From NCBI GenBank assembly GCA_038230035.1, contig JBBRNX010000017.1, positions 16,067-80,066 of the forward strand: DNA of 64,000 nt. The letters run 5' to 3'. The translations under genes and the position numbers were made by a program. This stretch comes from Gaiella sp038230035. Lineage in GTDB: Bacteria > Actinomycetota > Thermoleophilia > Gaiellales > Gaiellaceae. Below the pieces are notes generated by a model. The model saw only the letters and a list, made by a program, of their open reading frames with translations, ran no database searches and had not been told where the DNA came from. Positions 1-8,282 of the stretch are shown here, in pieces (position 1 is the first letter of the stretch; every line of letters starts with the position of its first letter).

Positions 1-425
1 CCCGGGTGCCCAGACGGATCGAAGCCGATCCCCAGCGGCTCGCACACGGCTGCGCGTACGTAATCGACGAACGGCATCTCGGCGGCCAGCGCCAGATGCT
101 TGCCGAGGATCCCGAAGCCTTCGTTCGAGTAGATCCGCCGCCGCCCTGGCGGCGCGATGGGCGTTGCGCCGTCGAAGGGCAGGCCGGAGGCATGCGCAAG
201 AAGATGCCGTATCGTCGACCCCGGCGGGCCGGCTGGTTCGTCGAGGTCGACCACGCCCTCCTCGGCGGCGATGAGCACCGCGAGTGCAGTCACGGGCTTC
301 GACACGGACGCGAGACGCACAGCGCGTCCGGTGTCCCCTCGGCTCGCAATCGTCGCGTCCGGCCGTGTGACACCCGCGGCGACAAACGGCACATCCCAGT
401 CGTCGATCTGGCAAAGAGCCTGCAC
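1..425 (-). CDS. Serine beta-lactamase-like hydrolase (class C/PBP fold), 3' part missing
   Basis: This is the N-terminal 141 codons of a serine hydrolase of the beta-lactamase/D,D-peptidase family; the rest lies beyond the left edge. The SxxK nucleophile motif reads SVSK at residues 40-43, and the second catalytic motif reads YSN at residues 99-101, both at the spacing usual for class C-type esterases and lactamase homologues. The only usable start is GTG at 425; no ATG lies in frame upstream. There is no signal peptide, so a cytoplasmic esterase-like role is as likely as a cell-wall role. The substrate cannot be told from the fragment. It diverges from the RidA gene with only 22 bp between the two starts. 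Confidence 0.8.
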   Translation of the reverse strand, partial: MQALCQIDDWDVPFVAAGVTRPDATIASRGDTGRAVRLASVSKPVTALAVLIAAEEGVVDLDEPAGPPGSTIRHLLAHASGLPFDGATPIAPPGRRRIYSNEGFGILGKHLALAAEMPFVDYVRAAVCEPLGIGFDPSGHP

Positions 426-433
426 GCCGCGCG

Positions 434-439
434 ATACTA
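434..439 (-). promoter_or_regulatory. Leaderless -10 hexamer (TAGTAT)
   Basis: TAGTAT lies 8 nt before the GTG start of the beta-lactamase-like gene, which has no Shine-Dalgarno sequence. The spacing places transcription start at or near the start codon. No -35 match was seen. Confidence 0.4.
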
Positions 440-447
440 GCCCGGAG

Positions 448-828
448 ATGGTACGACGCTTGATCTCGGGTCACTCCCCGTTCGAGCCGGTGGCCGGGTT
501 CTCGCGGGCGGTCGTCGTCGGCGACCGGATCCTCGTGGCGGGCACTGCTCCGATCCCGCCGGACGGATCGCCACCGCCGGAGGGCGCCTACGCGCAGGCA
601 CGACTCTGCCTCCAGATCATCGCCGAGGCGATCGGGCGCGCCGGCGGCAGCATCGAGGATGTCGTCCGAACGCGCATGTTCATCACCGACCCGTCGCACT
701 GGGACGAGGTCTCTCGCGCTCACGGTGATGTCTTCCGGGACGTTCGCCCCGCCGCGACCTGCGTCGTCACTGCGCTCCTCGACCCCTGCTGGAAGGTCGA
801 GATCGAAGCCGAGGCTGTCGTTCCGTGA
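448..828 (+). CDS. RidA/YjgF-family protein
   Basis: This 126-residue protein belongs to the RidA (YjgF/YER057c/UK114) family, whose best-known members hydrolyse reactive enamine/imine intermediates to ketoacids plus ammonia. Recognisable features are the central strand ILVAGTAPIPPDG and the stretch VVRTRMFITDP near residue 72, followed by RPAATCVVTALL, where RidA enzymes carry the substrate-binding arginine (RPARxxV-like). The start is ATG 448, preceded closely by CGGAG. The stop overlaps the GTG of the next gene (GTGA), so translation of the ligase behind it is probably coupled. Many family members are not true imine hydrolases, so the exact activity is unknown. Confidence 0.85.
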   Translation: MVRRLISGHSPFEPVAGFSRAVVVGDRILVAGTAPIPPDGSPPPEGAYAQARLCLQIIAEAIGRAGGSIEDVVRTRMFITDPSHWDEVSRAHGDVFRDVRPAATCVVTALLDPCWKVEIEAEAVVP

Positions 829-2027
829 CCGACTCCCAGCTGCTGCCGCCGACCGTCACCGGCAAGGGCGCGTTTTACGCAGGTAGCGTCCTCGACCATC
901 GCTTCGGCACGAGCGACCCGTACACAGTGGGCGTCGAGGAGGAGTACATGCTGCTCGACGGGACGACGTTCGACCTCGTGCAGCACATCGACACGGTGCT
1001 CGCAGCCGTCAAAGGGCACGAGCTCGAGTCGCAGGTGAACGCCGAGCTGATGCAGTCGGTGCTGGAGATCGCGACGCCCGTGTGCCGGAGCCCCGGCGAC
1101 ATCATGCGCGAGCTCCTCAAGCTCCGGGGCTACGTCGCAGGCGTGGCGCGCGACAAAGGCCTCCGGGTCGGCTCGGCGGGCACGCATCCGTTCAGCCTGT
1201 TCGAGCGACAGCGGATCACCGCGCGCGACCGCTACCACCAACTCGTCGATGCGCTTCAGTACGTCGCTCGGCGAGAGCTGATCTTCGGCATGCACATCCA
1301 CGTGGCGGTCGACGACCCGGACAAGGCGATCCAGGTCGTGAACGGGCTCCTGCCGCAGCTGGCGCCGCTCCTCGCGCTGTCGGCGAGCTCGCCGTTCTGG
1401 CGTGGCGAGCCGACCGGGCTCGCATCCAGCCGGCAGATGGTTTTCGCCGCCTTCCCGCGCTCAGGGCCACCGCCGCGCTTCCGCGACTACGCCGACTACG
1501 CCGAGGTCGTCGGCCAGCTCGAGCAGACAGGGTGCATCGCCGACTACACGCACATCTGGTGGGACATCCGCCCGCACCCGCGGCTCGGCACGATCGAGAT
1601 CCGCATCTGCGACGCGGTCACACGGGTCGAGGACGCCGTCGCGATCGCCGCGTACTGCCAGGCCCTCGTCAAGCAACTCAGCGAGATGTACGACGCCGGC
1701 GAGCAGATCCCGACGTTCCACCGGATCCTGACGAGCGAGAACAAGTGGCTTGCCGCACGCTACGGACTCGAGGCGCCGGTGATGGATCTGGCGACAGGCC
1801 GCCGGAACCGGATGCCGATCGCACAACTCGTCAGGCGGACGTTGCGCGAGATCGAGCCGCACGCACGCGAGCTCGGCTCCGAGCGCGAGCTCGAGGAAGT
1901 CCGTGCGCTGCTCGGCCGCGGAAACAGCGCCGAGCGGCAGCTCCGGATCTGGAACGCGAACCGCGACATCGCCGAGGTTGCTGAAGAGATCGCGAACGCG
2001 ACCGAGCGCGTCGCCGCCGGCAGCTAA
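825..2027 (+). CDS. YbdK-type carboxylate-amine ligase (glutamate-cysteine ligase family 2)
   Basis: This 400-residue protein has the GCS2 fold, ATP-dependent enzymes that join a carboxylate to an amine. The N-terminal signature TVGVEEEYMLLD (about residues 34-45) is the classic GCS2 metal/ATP-binding start, followed by NAELMQSVLEIATP and by GMHIHVAV (about residue 155), also typical. Length matches the YbdK family (about 370-400 residues). True glutamate-cysteine ligase activity is weak in E. coli YbdK, so the natural substrate is unclear; ergothioneine or mycothiol-type roles are possible but not shown. The GTG start overlaps the RidA stop by 4 bp. The 3' end overlaps the stop of the convergent propeller gene. 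Confidence 0.88.
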   Translation: MTDSQLLPPTVTGKGAFYAGSVLDHRFGTSDPYTVGVEEEYMLLDGTTFDLVQHIDTVLAAVKGHELESQVNAELMQSVLEIATPVCRSPGDIMRELLKLRGYVAGVARDKGLRVGSAGTHPFSLFERQRITARDRYHQLVDALQYVARRELIFGMHIHVAVDDPDKAIQVVNGLLPQLAPLLALSASSPFWRGEPTGLASSRQMVFAAFPRSGPPPRFRDYADYAEVVGQLEQTGCIADYTHIWWDIRPHPRLGTIEIRICDAVTRVEDAVAIAAYCQALVKQLSEMYDAGEQIPTFHRILTSENKWLAARYGLEAPVMDLATGRRNRMPIAQLVRRTLREIEPHARELGSERELEEVRALLGRGNSAERQLRIWNANRDIAEVAEEIANATERVAAGS

Positions 2028-3013
2028 CCGGCTTCGACGATGCAGGCGTCGTGGGCAGAGCGGGCGATCTTGCGGATCCTGCGAACCGAGCCGTTCGGGG
2101 CAAGCACGCACACCGTGCCGAGGTCGAGCGAAGGCGTGACGGCCACCGGACGGCCGAAGGTCAGCTCGGCCGCGCCATAGGTGACGTTGTAGGAGCCGTC
2201 TGGGACGGAACTCTCTTTGACCAGGGCCCCATCGAGCCGGTGGACACGGACAGTCCCGCTGTCACCGCTCGCGACGTAGGCACGAGATCCCGAGAACGCG
2301 ATGTGCTGCGGGGGCAGATCGGCGCCCAGCAACCTCGGCGGCGCGCTCCCTGCTGTGGAGTACACGGCTATGGCACTCGTGCTCCCGGACGTCACCCAGA
2401 CCTGGTCGCCGCCCGGCGCGAACACGACGTCGTGCGCCAGGAACGGCGGGACGACTGTACGCAGGAGCCGTGGTCGGCGCGAATCCGAGAGATCGAGTAC
2501 CGCGACGGCACGAGCCTTGGTCCCGAGCGCCGTCCAGAGCGTGCGGCCATCGGGGCTCGCCGAGATGTGCCGCGCCGGACCCGGAACGCGCGTGCGATGA
2601 ATGACACGCAGGCGGACAAGGTCGACCGTCACGACCTCGTCGCGCTTCGAATCGCTGACGTAGGCGAGACGTTCGAGCGGGTGCATCGCCGTGTACCGCG
2701 GTTCGCTGAAGCCCTCGATCTCGCGGAGAACCGACAACGTCGCCGCGTCGACGATGCTGAGGCGCCCGAAGGGCGTGTGCGCCACCACCGCGTGTCCGAA
2801 GAGATTGCTCTCGATGCTGCGAGGGCCAGGCGCCGTCGGAACGCGTTCCACGATCCGGCCCGACGCGACCTCGACGGCAACGAGGTGCGCCTCGAGGTCC
2901 GCGGTCACGAGCGCGACGACTCCGCCGCCGGCCGAGGCGGCAAGTAGACGCCGCGGCACCGTCGCCGCCAGAAGTGGCGCGCCTGCGGCGATCAGAAAGG
3001 TGCGGCGGTTCAT
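2024..3013 (-). CDS. Tat-exported YncE-like beta-propeller protein
   Basis: This 329-residue protein starts with a twin-arginine signal peptide (RRTFLIAAG near residues 3-11, hydrophobic core, then AxA-like site around ASAGG). The rest consists of repeating WD40/YncE-type blades of about 40 residues, with phrases such as VEVASGRIVERVP, VDAATLSVLREIEG, SPDGRTLWTAL and FAPGGDQVWVTSG. Such proteins bind ligands or partners outside the membrane and have no recognisable catalytic residues. No function can be assigned. It converges on the ligase gene with overlapping stops (TAG/TAA at 2024-2027). It is one of four propeller-like proteins in the next 7 kb, which suggests a shared extracytoplasmic theme. 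Confidence 0.8.
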   Translation of the reverse strand: MNRRTFLIAAGAPLLAATVPRRLLAASAGGGVVALVTADLEAHLVAVEVASGRIVERVPTAPGPRSIESNLFGHAVVAHTPFGRLSIVDAATLSVLREIEGFSEPRYTAMHPLERLAYVSDSKRDEVVTVDLVRLRVIHRTRVPGPARHISASPDGRTLWTALGTKARAVAVLDLSDSRRPRLLRTVVPPFLAHDVVFAPGGDQVWVTSGSTSAIAVYSTAGSAPPRLLGADLPPQHIAFSGSRAYVASGDSGTVRVHRLDGALVKESSVPDGSYNVTYGAAELTFGRPVAVTPSLDLGTVCVLAPNGSVRRIRKIARSAHDACIVEAG

Positions 3014-3120
3014 GGACGTCAGTACGGCGCGGCGAGCGCGAGAGGTCCCGCCAGATCACCGGACCTCCGGGGGCGTTCCGGCCGTATCTCTTCCGTGGAC
3101 CTAGCCGATCCCGCGGGTCG

Positions 3121-3126
3121 TATGGT
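3121..3126 (+). promoter_or_regulatory. Leaderless -10 hexamer (TATGGT) for the first ECF operon
   Basis: TATGGT is followed by 6 nt and then the GTG start of the sigma factor at 3133. There is no Shine-Dalgarno sequence in between, so a leaderless transcript is likely. Confidence 0.45.
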
Positions 3127-3132
3127 CCTGCA

Positions 3133-3648
3133 GTGGCACAGGCAGGGCGAGACGAGCGCGCCTGGGTGCGAGGAGCGCAGGCGGGATCGACCTCGGATCT
3201 CGAGGCGCTCTTCCGCGCCTACTGGCCGCGGTCGTTTCGAGCCGCGTACCTCGTCGTGCACGACTCAGCCGCTGCCGAGGATATCGCGCAAGAAGCGTTC
3301 CTGGCGGCCATCCGAGCGCTCGACCGCTTCGACCGGCGCCGCCCATTCGGGCCATGGCTGCATCGCATCGTCGTCAACCGTGCGATCGACTGGTCACGCG
3401 CCCGGACGCTTCGCGCCGAAACAGAACTCGACACGACCGCGGCAAGCACCGACCAATCGAGCGGGTTCGATGACGCGACGCTTGCGAGCCTCCGCGCCTT
3501 ACCGCCGGAGCATCGCGCAGTGATCGTGCTCCGCCACCTCCTCGAATACACGCCCGGCGAAATCGCGGATCTGCTCGACCTGCCACGCGGCACCGTCAAC
3601 TCGCGACTCCGGCGTGGTCTCGACTCGCTCGCGGAGACGCTCGAATGA
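3133..3648 (+). CDS. ECF-type RNA polymerase sigma factor
   Basis: This 171-residue protein has the two-domain ECF layout. Region 2 (about residues 20-85) includes the RNA polymerase/-10 recognition stretch AAEDIAQEAFLAAIRALDRF and WLHRIVVNRAIDWSR. Region 4 (about residues 115-165) includes LPPEHRAVIVLRHLLEYTPGE and the helix-turn-helix ending in PRGTVNSRLRRGLDSL. The reading frame runs further upstream, but GTG 3133 gives the usual ECF length and sits just behind a -10 hexamer. Its stop overlaps the ATG of the downstream membrane protein (ATGA), the usual sigma/anti-sigma arrangement. It heads an array of seven tightly spaced genes reaching 8964. Confidence 0.88.
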   Translation: MAQAGRDERAWVRGAQAGSTSDLEALFRAYWPRSFRAAYLVVHDSAAAEDIAQEAFLAAIRALDRFDRRRPFGPWLHRIVVNRAIDWSRARTLRAETELDTTAASTDQSSGFDDATLASLRALPPEHRAVIVLRHLLEYTPGEIADLLDLPRGTVNSRLRRGLDSLAETLE

Positions 3649-4784
3649 GACGCGCGCTCGAACACGTCGAGATTCCGGACGAGCACGACGCGCGCGAACG
3701 CGGCTGGCGGGTCGCCCAAGCCGCCTTCGGCGAACGACAGCCAGTGCGCCACCGAGATCGGCGCCGGCTCGTCCCCGCGATCGCGATCGTGGTTGCAGGT
3801 GCAGTTGTGGCGGCCGCGATTTCCTCGCCCGGGCGCGCTCTACTTCGCTCGATCCGCGAGACGGTCGGCGTCCGGGGAGCACGGTCGGCGCTCTTCTCGC
3901 TACCGGCCTCCGGGGCGCTGCTCGTCCACTCCGACGGCGGGGTCTGGGTGGTGCAGGCGGACGGATCGAAGCGACGCCTCGGCGCCTACCGCTCGGCGTC
4001 GTGGTCGCCCAACGGCCTCTACGTCGCCGCGACAAGGCGCAGCGCTCTCTACGCGCTTACTCCGGGTGGCGAGGAGCGCTGGTCATTGGCCCGCCCGAGC
4101 GTGGCGTTCCCGAGCTGGACGGGATCACGTACCGACAGTCGAATTGCGTACAGCGACAAGTCGGGACTTCACGTGGTCGCAGGCGACGGAACGGGCGATC
4201 GGTTCCTTGCTCCGGCTGAGTACGGACCCTTCGCCTGGCGGACCGGCTCTTTGCGGGAGCTCGCGTACGTCTCGGCGAGCGAGGTGCGACTTCAGGATGT
4301 GCAGACCGGGCGGGTGATCTGGCGTGCGAATCGGGGTCCGGCAGAGCCGGTGCTGGCCATTTCTTGGTCAGGCGACGGCAAGCGACTCCTCGTACTCGCC
4401 GCTCACGCACTTCGGGTCTACGACGAACACGGCCGCCTGGTCCGTCGGAACGATCCGGCCTACGGCACGACGTACGCAGATGCTGCGTTCGTTCCGGGAA
4501 CGCACAGGCCGGCGGTGATCCGGAGTCACGGCGCGCAGAGCGACGTGTTCTTGTTCCCGGGTGGCCCCGTTCTCTTTCACGGCAAGGGGGGCCTCCAGCA
4601 ACTCACCTGGTCTCCTGACGGCAGCTGGCTGCTCGTCACATGGCCGTCAGCGGATCAGTGGGTGCTTCTCCAGGTGGCGCGCGGCGGTGCGACCAAGCGT
4701 ATCCAGGCCATCGCGAACATCTCGGCGCAGTTCCGCTCTCAGAGCTTCCCGCGGATCGAGGGCTGGTGCTGCGCGCAGCCGTAG
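3645..4784 (+). CDS. Membrane-anchored TolB/WD40-like propeller, probable partner (anti-sigma) of the ECF factor
   Basis: This 379-residue protein has a short cytoplasmic N-terminus (residues 1-42), one membrane segment (about 43-62, PAIAIVVAGAVVAAAIS) and a large outer domain of TolB/PD40-type blades (for example SASWSPNGLYVAATRRSALYALTP kept in pieces: WSPNGLYVA, WSGDGKRLLVLA, WSPDGSWLLVTW). The gene order and ATGA overlap with the sigma gene suggest it holds the sigma factor at the membrane and senses an outside signal. However, the cytoplasmic part lacks an obvious zinc-binding HxxxCxxC anti-sigma motif, so this role is inferred. Its 3' end overlaps the peptidase start by 19 bp. Confidence 0.75.
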   Translation: MRRALEHVEIPDEHDARERGWRVAQAAFGERQPVRHRDRRRLVPAIAIVVAGAVVAAAISSPGRALLRSIRETVGVRGARSALFSLPASGALLVHSDGGVWVVQADGSKRRLGAYRSASWSPNGLYVAATRRSALYALTPGGEERWSLARPSVAFPSWTGSRTDSRIAYSDKSGLHVVAGDGTGDRFLAPAEYGPFAWRTGSLRELAYVSASEVRLQDVQTGRVIWRANRGPAEPVLAISWSGDGKRLLVLAAHALRVYDEHGRLVRRNDPAYGTTYADAAFVPGTHRPAVIRSHGAQSDVFLFPGGPVLFHGKGGLQQLTWSPDGSWLLVTWPSADQWVLLQVARGGATKRIQAIANISAQFRSQSFPRIEGWCCAQP

Positions 4785-5869
4785 TCGCAATCGTTCTGAC
4801 CGCGATGACGCTTGGGGCAGCCGCCGCCGACTTTGGCACGCGACGGTTTGAGAACCGAGTTGCCGGATATACCCTCGAGTTGCCCGCCGGCTGGCATATA
4901 CGCATCGATCCAACAACCGGTGCGGCCACCGTCGGGACATTCGCCGCGAGTCGACCCGGAGACGTCGGCGAACGCCTCCCGCCCGGCGAAACGTCCGTCA
5001 TCCTCGGCGACGACGGCCCGATCTGGGCGCTGCCGCGCTGGGCACGCACTACTACTCCACTCTCAGGAGCGCTTCCGGAGATGCGGACGTACGAAGGATT
5101 CACCGCTCGCATGCTGCGCTTCCGCGCTCAGGGACACGTCTTCACCGCCTACGTCGAGGGCGCGCCGCGCACGCGGACGACGCTTCGGATCCTCGCCTCG
5201 ATCGCGCTTACGGCCCGCGGACGCTTGCTGGCCAATGTCAGCTCGGTACGGGTGATCGGCCGCTCGGTGCAAGGGAGACCGCTTCGGGCCTGGCGGAGAG
5301 GCAACCCGCGCAGCCACCGGCGCATCCTCATCGTCGGTTGCATCCACGGCGACGAGTGCGCCGGCATGGCGATCACGGCCCGACTCGTCGACCTTGTCCG
5401 ACCCACGACCGCCGATCTCTGGGTGATCCAGGACTTGAATCCGGACGGCCTCCACGCGGCGACCCGCCAGAACGCCCATGGCGTCGACCTGAACCGGAAC
5501 TTCGGCGCGATGTGGCAGCCGATCGGGCGGCTGGGCTCGCGGCAGTATTCGGGGCATCGGCCGTTCTCCGAGCCGGAGTCTCGCGCGGCGCGCGCACTGA
5601 TCCTCCGGCTACGCCCGCAGATCACGATCTGGTTTCATCAGCCGCAGGCCGTCGTCCGTGCGTGGGGGCCGAGCGTGTCCGCAGCGCGACGCTTCGCGCG
5701 CCTTGCCGGCGCGCCGTACCGATCGCTCCCCTGGCTCGCCGGCACAGCACCGAATTGGCAGAACCATCTCGGCCTGATCTCGTTCGTGGTCGAACTACCG
5801 CCGGGGCCGCTCGAGACGACCAGCGCCGACCGTTACGCGAGCGCGATCCTGCGGCTGGCCGAGGAATAG
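4766..5869 (+). CDS. Exported M14-family zinc carboxypeptidase-like enzyme
   Basis: This 367-residue protein begins with a signal peptide (cleavage after GAAAA, about residue 21), then an N-terminal domain of about 140 residues of unknown type, then an M14 peptidase domain. The zinc ligands are visible: HGDE at residues 194-197 (HxxE) and His 291 in IWFHQP. The substrate-binding DLNRNF is at 241-246 and the catalytic Glu at 343 (VVELPPG). M14 enzymes trim C-terminal residues from peptides or cleave D-Glu-meso-Dap bonds in peptidoglycan; which applies here is not clear. GTG 4766 is chosen because it directly precedes the signal peptide. The gene overlaps the upstream propeller gene and lies 2 bp before the next. 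Confidence 0.85.
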   Translation: MLRAAVVAIVLTAMTLGAAAADFGTRRFENRVAGYTLELPAGWHIRIDPTTGAATVGTFAASRPGDVGERLPPGETSVILGDDGPIWALPRWARTTTPLSGALPEMRTYEGFTARMLRFRAQGHVFTAYVEGAPRTRTTLRILASIALTARGRLLANVSSVRVIGRSVQGRPLRAWRRGNPRSHRRILIVGCIHGDECAGMAITARLVDLVRPTTADLWVIQDLNPDGLHAATRQNAHGVDLNRNFGAMWQPIGRLGSRQYSGHRPFSEPESRAARALILRLRPQITIWFHQPQAVVRAWGPSVSAARRFARLAGAPYRSLPWLAGTAPNWQNHLGLISFVVELPPGPLETTSADRYASAILRLAEE

Positions 5870-5871
5870 CC

Positions 5872-6864
5872 GTGGCCCGTCCGCGCACTAGCATGGTGAT
5901 CTCGCTTGCAGCCCTGGCAGTCGCCGGGTTGGCCCCGGACGGGCTCGCCACTTCCGCCGGAGGATCGCCGCTCGTGTGGGTCTCCGTGGCCGGCTCGCGT
6001 GAGCTCGTGGAGGTCGATCTCGACACGAGGCGCGTGACGGCTCGCATCGCCCTCACGACGCAACCGGGAGTCATCGCATCGTCCTTTGATCTTCGCAAGC
6101 TCCTCGTCGCGAGCCCGTCCGCAGGCACCCCCACGCTCGTCGACGGCGTCAACCGGAAGGTGGAGGCGGTGTTCCGCGGCCTCGGGCATCCGTCGGCAGT
6201 GGCTTTCGGTCAACGGCCGTACGCGGCACCTTCGCGCTATGCCTACGTGTCGGATCAACGCCGGGGCCGGCTTGTCGTTCTCGACCTACGTCGCAAGCGC
6301 GTCGCGTCGCGCGTGCCAGCGGGACCGCGCCCGGGCGCCGTAGTCGCCGGCGATCTCCTGTGGCTGGCGACCGGCGCGCCGAGCCCAGGTCTGAGGATGT
6401 TCGCCCTCACGAATCCGGCCCGCCCCCGGCTGGAGTTCCGACTCACCACTCATCTGGCGATCCGAGACATCGCGCTGCAGCCGGATAGCGCGAACCTCTA
6501 CGTCACGTATCGAGGTTCGCGCCTGATCGGCAAGCTCAACGGAGGGTCGCGGCAAGTCGTCTGGGCACGGGATGTGGGCGACGTCGTCGGCTCGGTCGCA
6601 TTCGATTACTACGCCGGACAACGGCTGTGGCTCGCCGCGCCGCGAAGCGGACGGTTGCTGCTGGTTTCGGCGCGATCGGGTCGCGTACTCCGCAGGGTCA
6701 CAGGCTGCCGCGGCGCCGCTGACGTCGCTCTCGTCGGCACGCGCTGGGTCGTCGCGGCGTGTGCCGACGCCGGATCGATCCTGGTCTACGACGCCGTCAC
6801 CAGGCAGCGAGTGCTCGTGCCGGTCGGCCTCCGGCCAGTTGGCGTCGCGGGGATTGTCGGGTGA
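5872..6864 (+). CDS. Secreted YncE-like beta-propeller protein
   Basis: This 330-residue protein has an N-terminal signal or anchor segment (VISLAALAVAGLAPDGLATS) followed by repeated blades with YncE-like phrases: VEVDLDTRRVTARIAL, VVLDLRRKRVASRVPAG, LWLAAPRSGRLLLVSARS. No catalytic residues are recognised. GTG 5872 is used as the start; ATG 5893 is an alternative just inside the hydrophobic segment. It follows the peptidase by 2 bp and its stop overlaps the GTG of the lipoprotein gene (GTGA), so it belongs to the same transcription unit. It resembles the two flanking propellers in style but is clearly divergent from them. Confidence 0.8.
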   Translation: MARPRTSMVISLAALAVAGLAPDGLATSAGGSPLVWVSVAGSRELVEVDLDTRRVTARIALTTQPGVIASSFDLRKLLVASPSAGTPTLVDGVNRKVEAVFRGLGHPSAVAFGQRPYAAPSRYAYVSDQRRGRLVVLDLRRKRVASRVPAGPRPGAVVAGDLLWLATGAPSPGLRMFALTNPARPRLEFRLTTHLAIRDIALQPDSANLYVTYRGSRLIGKLNGGSRQVVWARDVGDVVGSVAFDYYAGQRLWLAAPRSGRLLLVSARSGRVLRRVTGCRGAADVALVGTRWVVAACADAGSILVYDAVTRQRVLVPVGLRPVGVAGIVG

Positions 6865-7673
6865 GGCAGAAACGCTCCTGGGTTCTCGTTCTCTCGGTCT
6901 TGTTGCTTGCGAGCGTTCTTGCCGGCTGCGGCAACGGTGGCCGCGAGAACGCGCTCCATCGCGTCGAGAGTCGCGGGTCGGGATTCACGCTGCTGATTCC
7001 CCACGGCTGGCGCGCTTGGGACAACTCGCCCTACGGCTCACGGGCTGTGATGCTCTCGACGTACCGGATCGCGCGCCTCGGCGACATCACCGAGACCCCG
7101 CCCCAGGGCGAGACGTGGCTGCTCCTCTACTACGGCGGCCCGCTCTGGGAGAGGCGGGGGACGGCGAAGCAGTTTCAGCCGCTTCCAAGTCGGCTTGCCG
7201 CAGAGGGCGGCATCGAAGGCTTCGGCAACGGGCGCAACCTCATCTTCAGAGCCGTCGGACATGCGTTCCAGGCCTTCATCAAGGGAGACCCTCGGGCCGC
7301 AGCCACGCTCGGCATCCTGCGGAGCATCAGGTTCACCCCATACGGCCGCTCGCTGGCGCTCGCAGTCAGGGTCCACACCGTCGAAGGTGTCCAGATCTGG
7401 CGGATTGGCAACCCGCGCAGCACACGCCAGCTCATCGTCGTCGGCTGTCCGCGACAGGCGAAGGGCTGTAGCGGCCTCGCCGTGACGAACCGCCTCGTCA
7501 ACCGCTCCGACAAGCCACTTGCGGCCGACCTCTGGGTGATCGAGCGCTTGCGTGGTCGCGAGGATATCCTCGCCCGCCTCCAGCGCCAGCTGAAGCCCGA
7601 GGCGACGATCCGGCTCGGTTCGATCCACGATCCCGAGCTGTGGACACGCCGCATCGTCGCGCTCGCGCGCTGA
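6861..7673 (+). CDS. Lipoprotein paralogue of the M14 peptidase with lost zinc site
   Basis: This 270-residue protein has a lipoprotein signal peptide with lipobox LAGC (Cys about residue 21). It aligns along most of its length with the M14 enzyme encoded at 4766: FTLLIPHGW with YTLELPAGW, PPQGETWLLLYYGGPLW with PPGETSVILGDDGPIW, and IGNPRSTRQLIVVGC with RGNPRSHRRILIVGC. Right after that cysteine the zinc motif HGDE of the peptidase is replaced by PRQAKG, and the chain ends soon after LAADLWVIERL, without DLNRNF, the third ligand or the catalytic Glu. It therefore cannot be a zinc peptidase; it may bind the same ligand or regulate the active enzyme (inference). It overlaps the propeller stop (GTGA). 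Confidence 0.82.
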   Translation: MRQKRSWVLVLSVLLLASVLAGCGNGGRENALHRVESRGSGFTLLIPHGWRAWDNSPYGSRAVMLSTYRIARLGDITETPPQGETWLLLYYGGPLWERRGTAKQFQPLPSRLAAEGGIEGFGNGRNLIFRAVGHAFQAFIKGDPRAAATLGILRSIRFTPYGRSLALAVRVHTVEGVQIWRIGNPRSTRQLIVVGCPRQAKGCSGLAVTNRLVNRSDKPLAADLWVIERLRGREDILARLQRQLKPEATIRLGSIHDPELWTRRIVALAR

Positions 7674-7721
7674 GCGGCCGCATCGGGAACGCCGAGGCCG
7701 TTGGTGGTGTATGAGGGGGCG

Positions 7722-8282
7722 GTGGAGCAGCTGCCCGACGACGGCGTGCTCATCGAGCAGGCCCGGGAGGGGGACATCACGGCCTACGGCCACCTCGTCG
7801 CGCGCTACCAGGACACCGCTTTCCGCATCGCATACCTCATCACGCGGAGTCCGACGGACGCCGAGGATGCGGCGCAAGCCGGCTTCCTGAAGGCCTACGC
7901 GGCGCTTCATCGCTTTCACGTCGGAGCCCCGTTTCGCCCATGGCTCCTGCGGATCGTCGCGAACGAAGCCCGGAACCGCAGCCGTCACGAGCGGCGTCAG
8001 GCCCGACTCATCCCGCGCATTGGCGGCTCGGAGCCACGCCACCGCACGGAGCGATCGGCGGAGGAGGTCGTCCTCACCGACGAGACGCACCGGCTCCTCG
8101 CGGGCGCCCTCTGGCGCCTCCGCTACGAGGAGCGCCTCGCGATCTTCACGCGCTACTTCCTCGACCTATCCGAAGCGGAGGCCGCCGTCGTCCTCGGCTG
8201 CCCGGCCGGAACCGTCAAGTCGCGCCTCTCACGCGGGCTCGAGCATCTCCGCGCCGATTTCCAGTGGGAGCCCGATGCCTGA
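7722..8282 (+). CDS. ECF-type RNA polymerase sigma factor (second)
   Basis: This 186-residue protein has ECF region 2 (DITAYGHLVARYQDTAFRIA, DAEDAAQAGFLKAYAALHRF, WLLRIVANEARNRSR) and region 4 ending in the helix-turn-helix PAGTVKSRLSRGLEHLR. GTG 7722 is preferred because GAGGGGG lies just before it; TTG 7701, GTG 7704 and GTG 7707 are in frame upstream and also possible. The spacer to the lipoprotein gene is under 50 bp, so it may be read from the same transcript or from its own promoter. Its stop overlaps the ATG of the following, interrupted gene. The pair repeats the sigma/membrane-partner arrangement at 3133-4784. Confidence 0.85.
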   Translation: MEQLPDDGVLIEQAREGDITAYGHLVARYQDTAFRIAYLITRSPTDAEDAAQAGFLKAYAALHRFHVGAPFRPWLLRIVANEARNRSRHERRQARLIPRIGGSEPRHRTERSAEEVVLTDETHRLLAGALWRLRYEERLAIFTRYFLDLSEAEAAVVLGCPAGTVKSRLSRGLEHLRADFQWEPDA

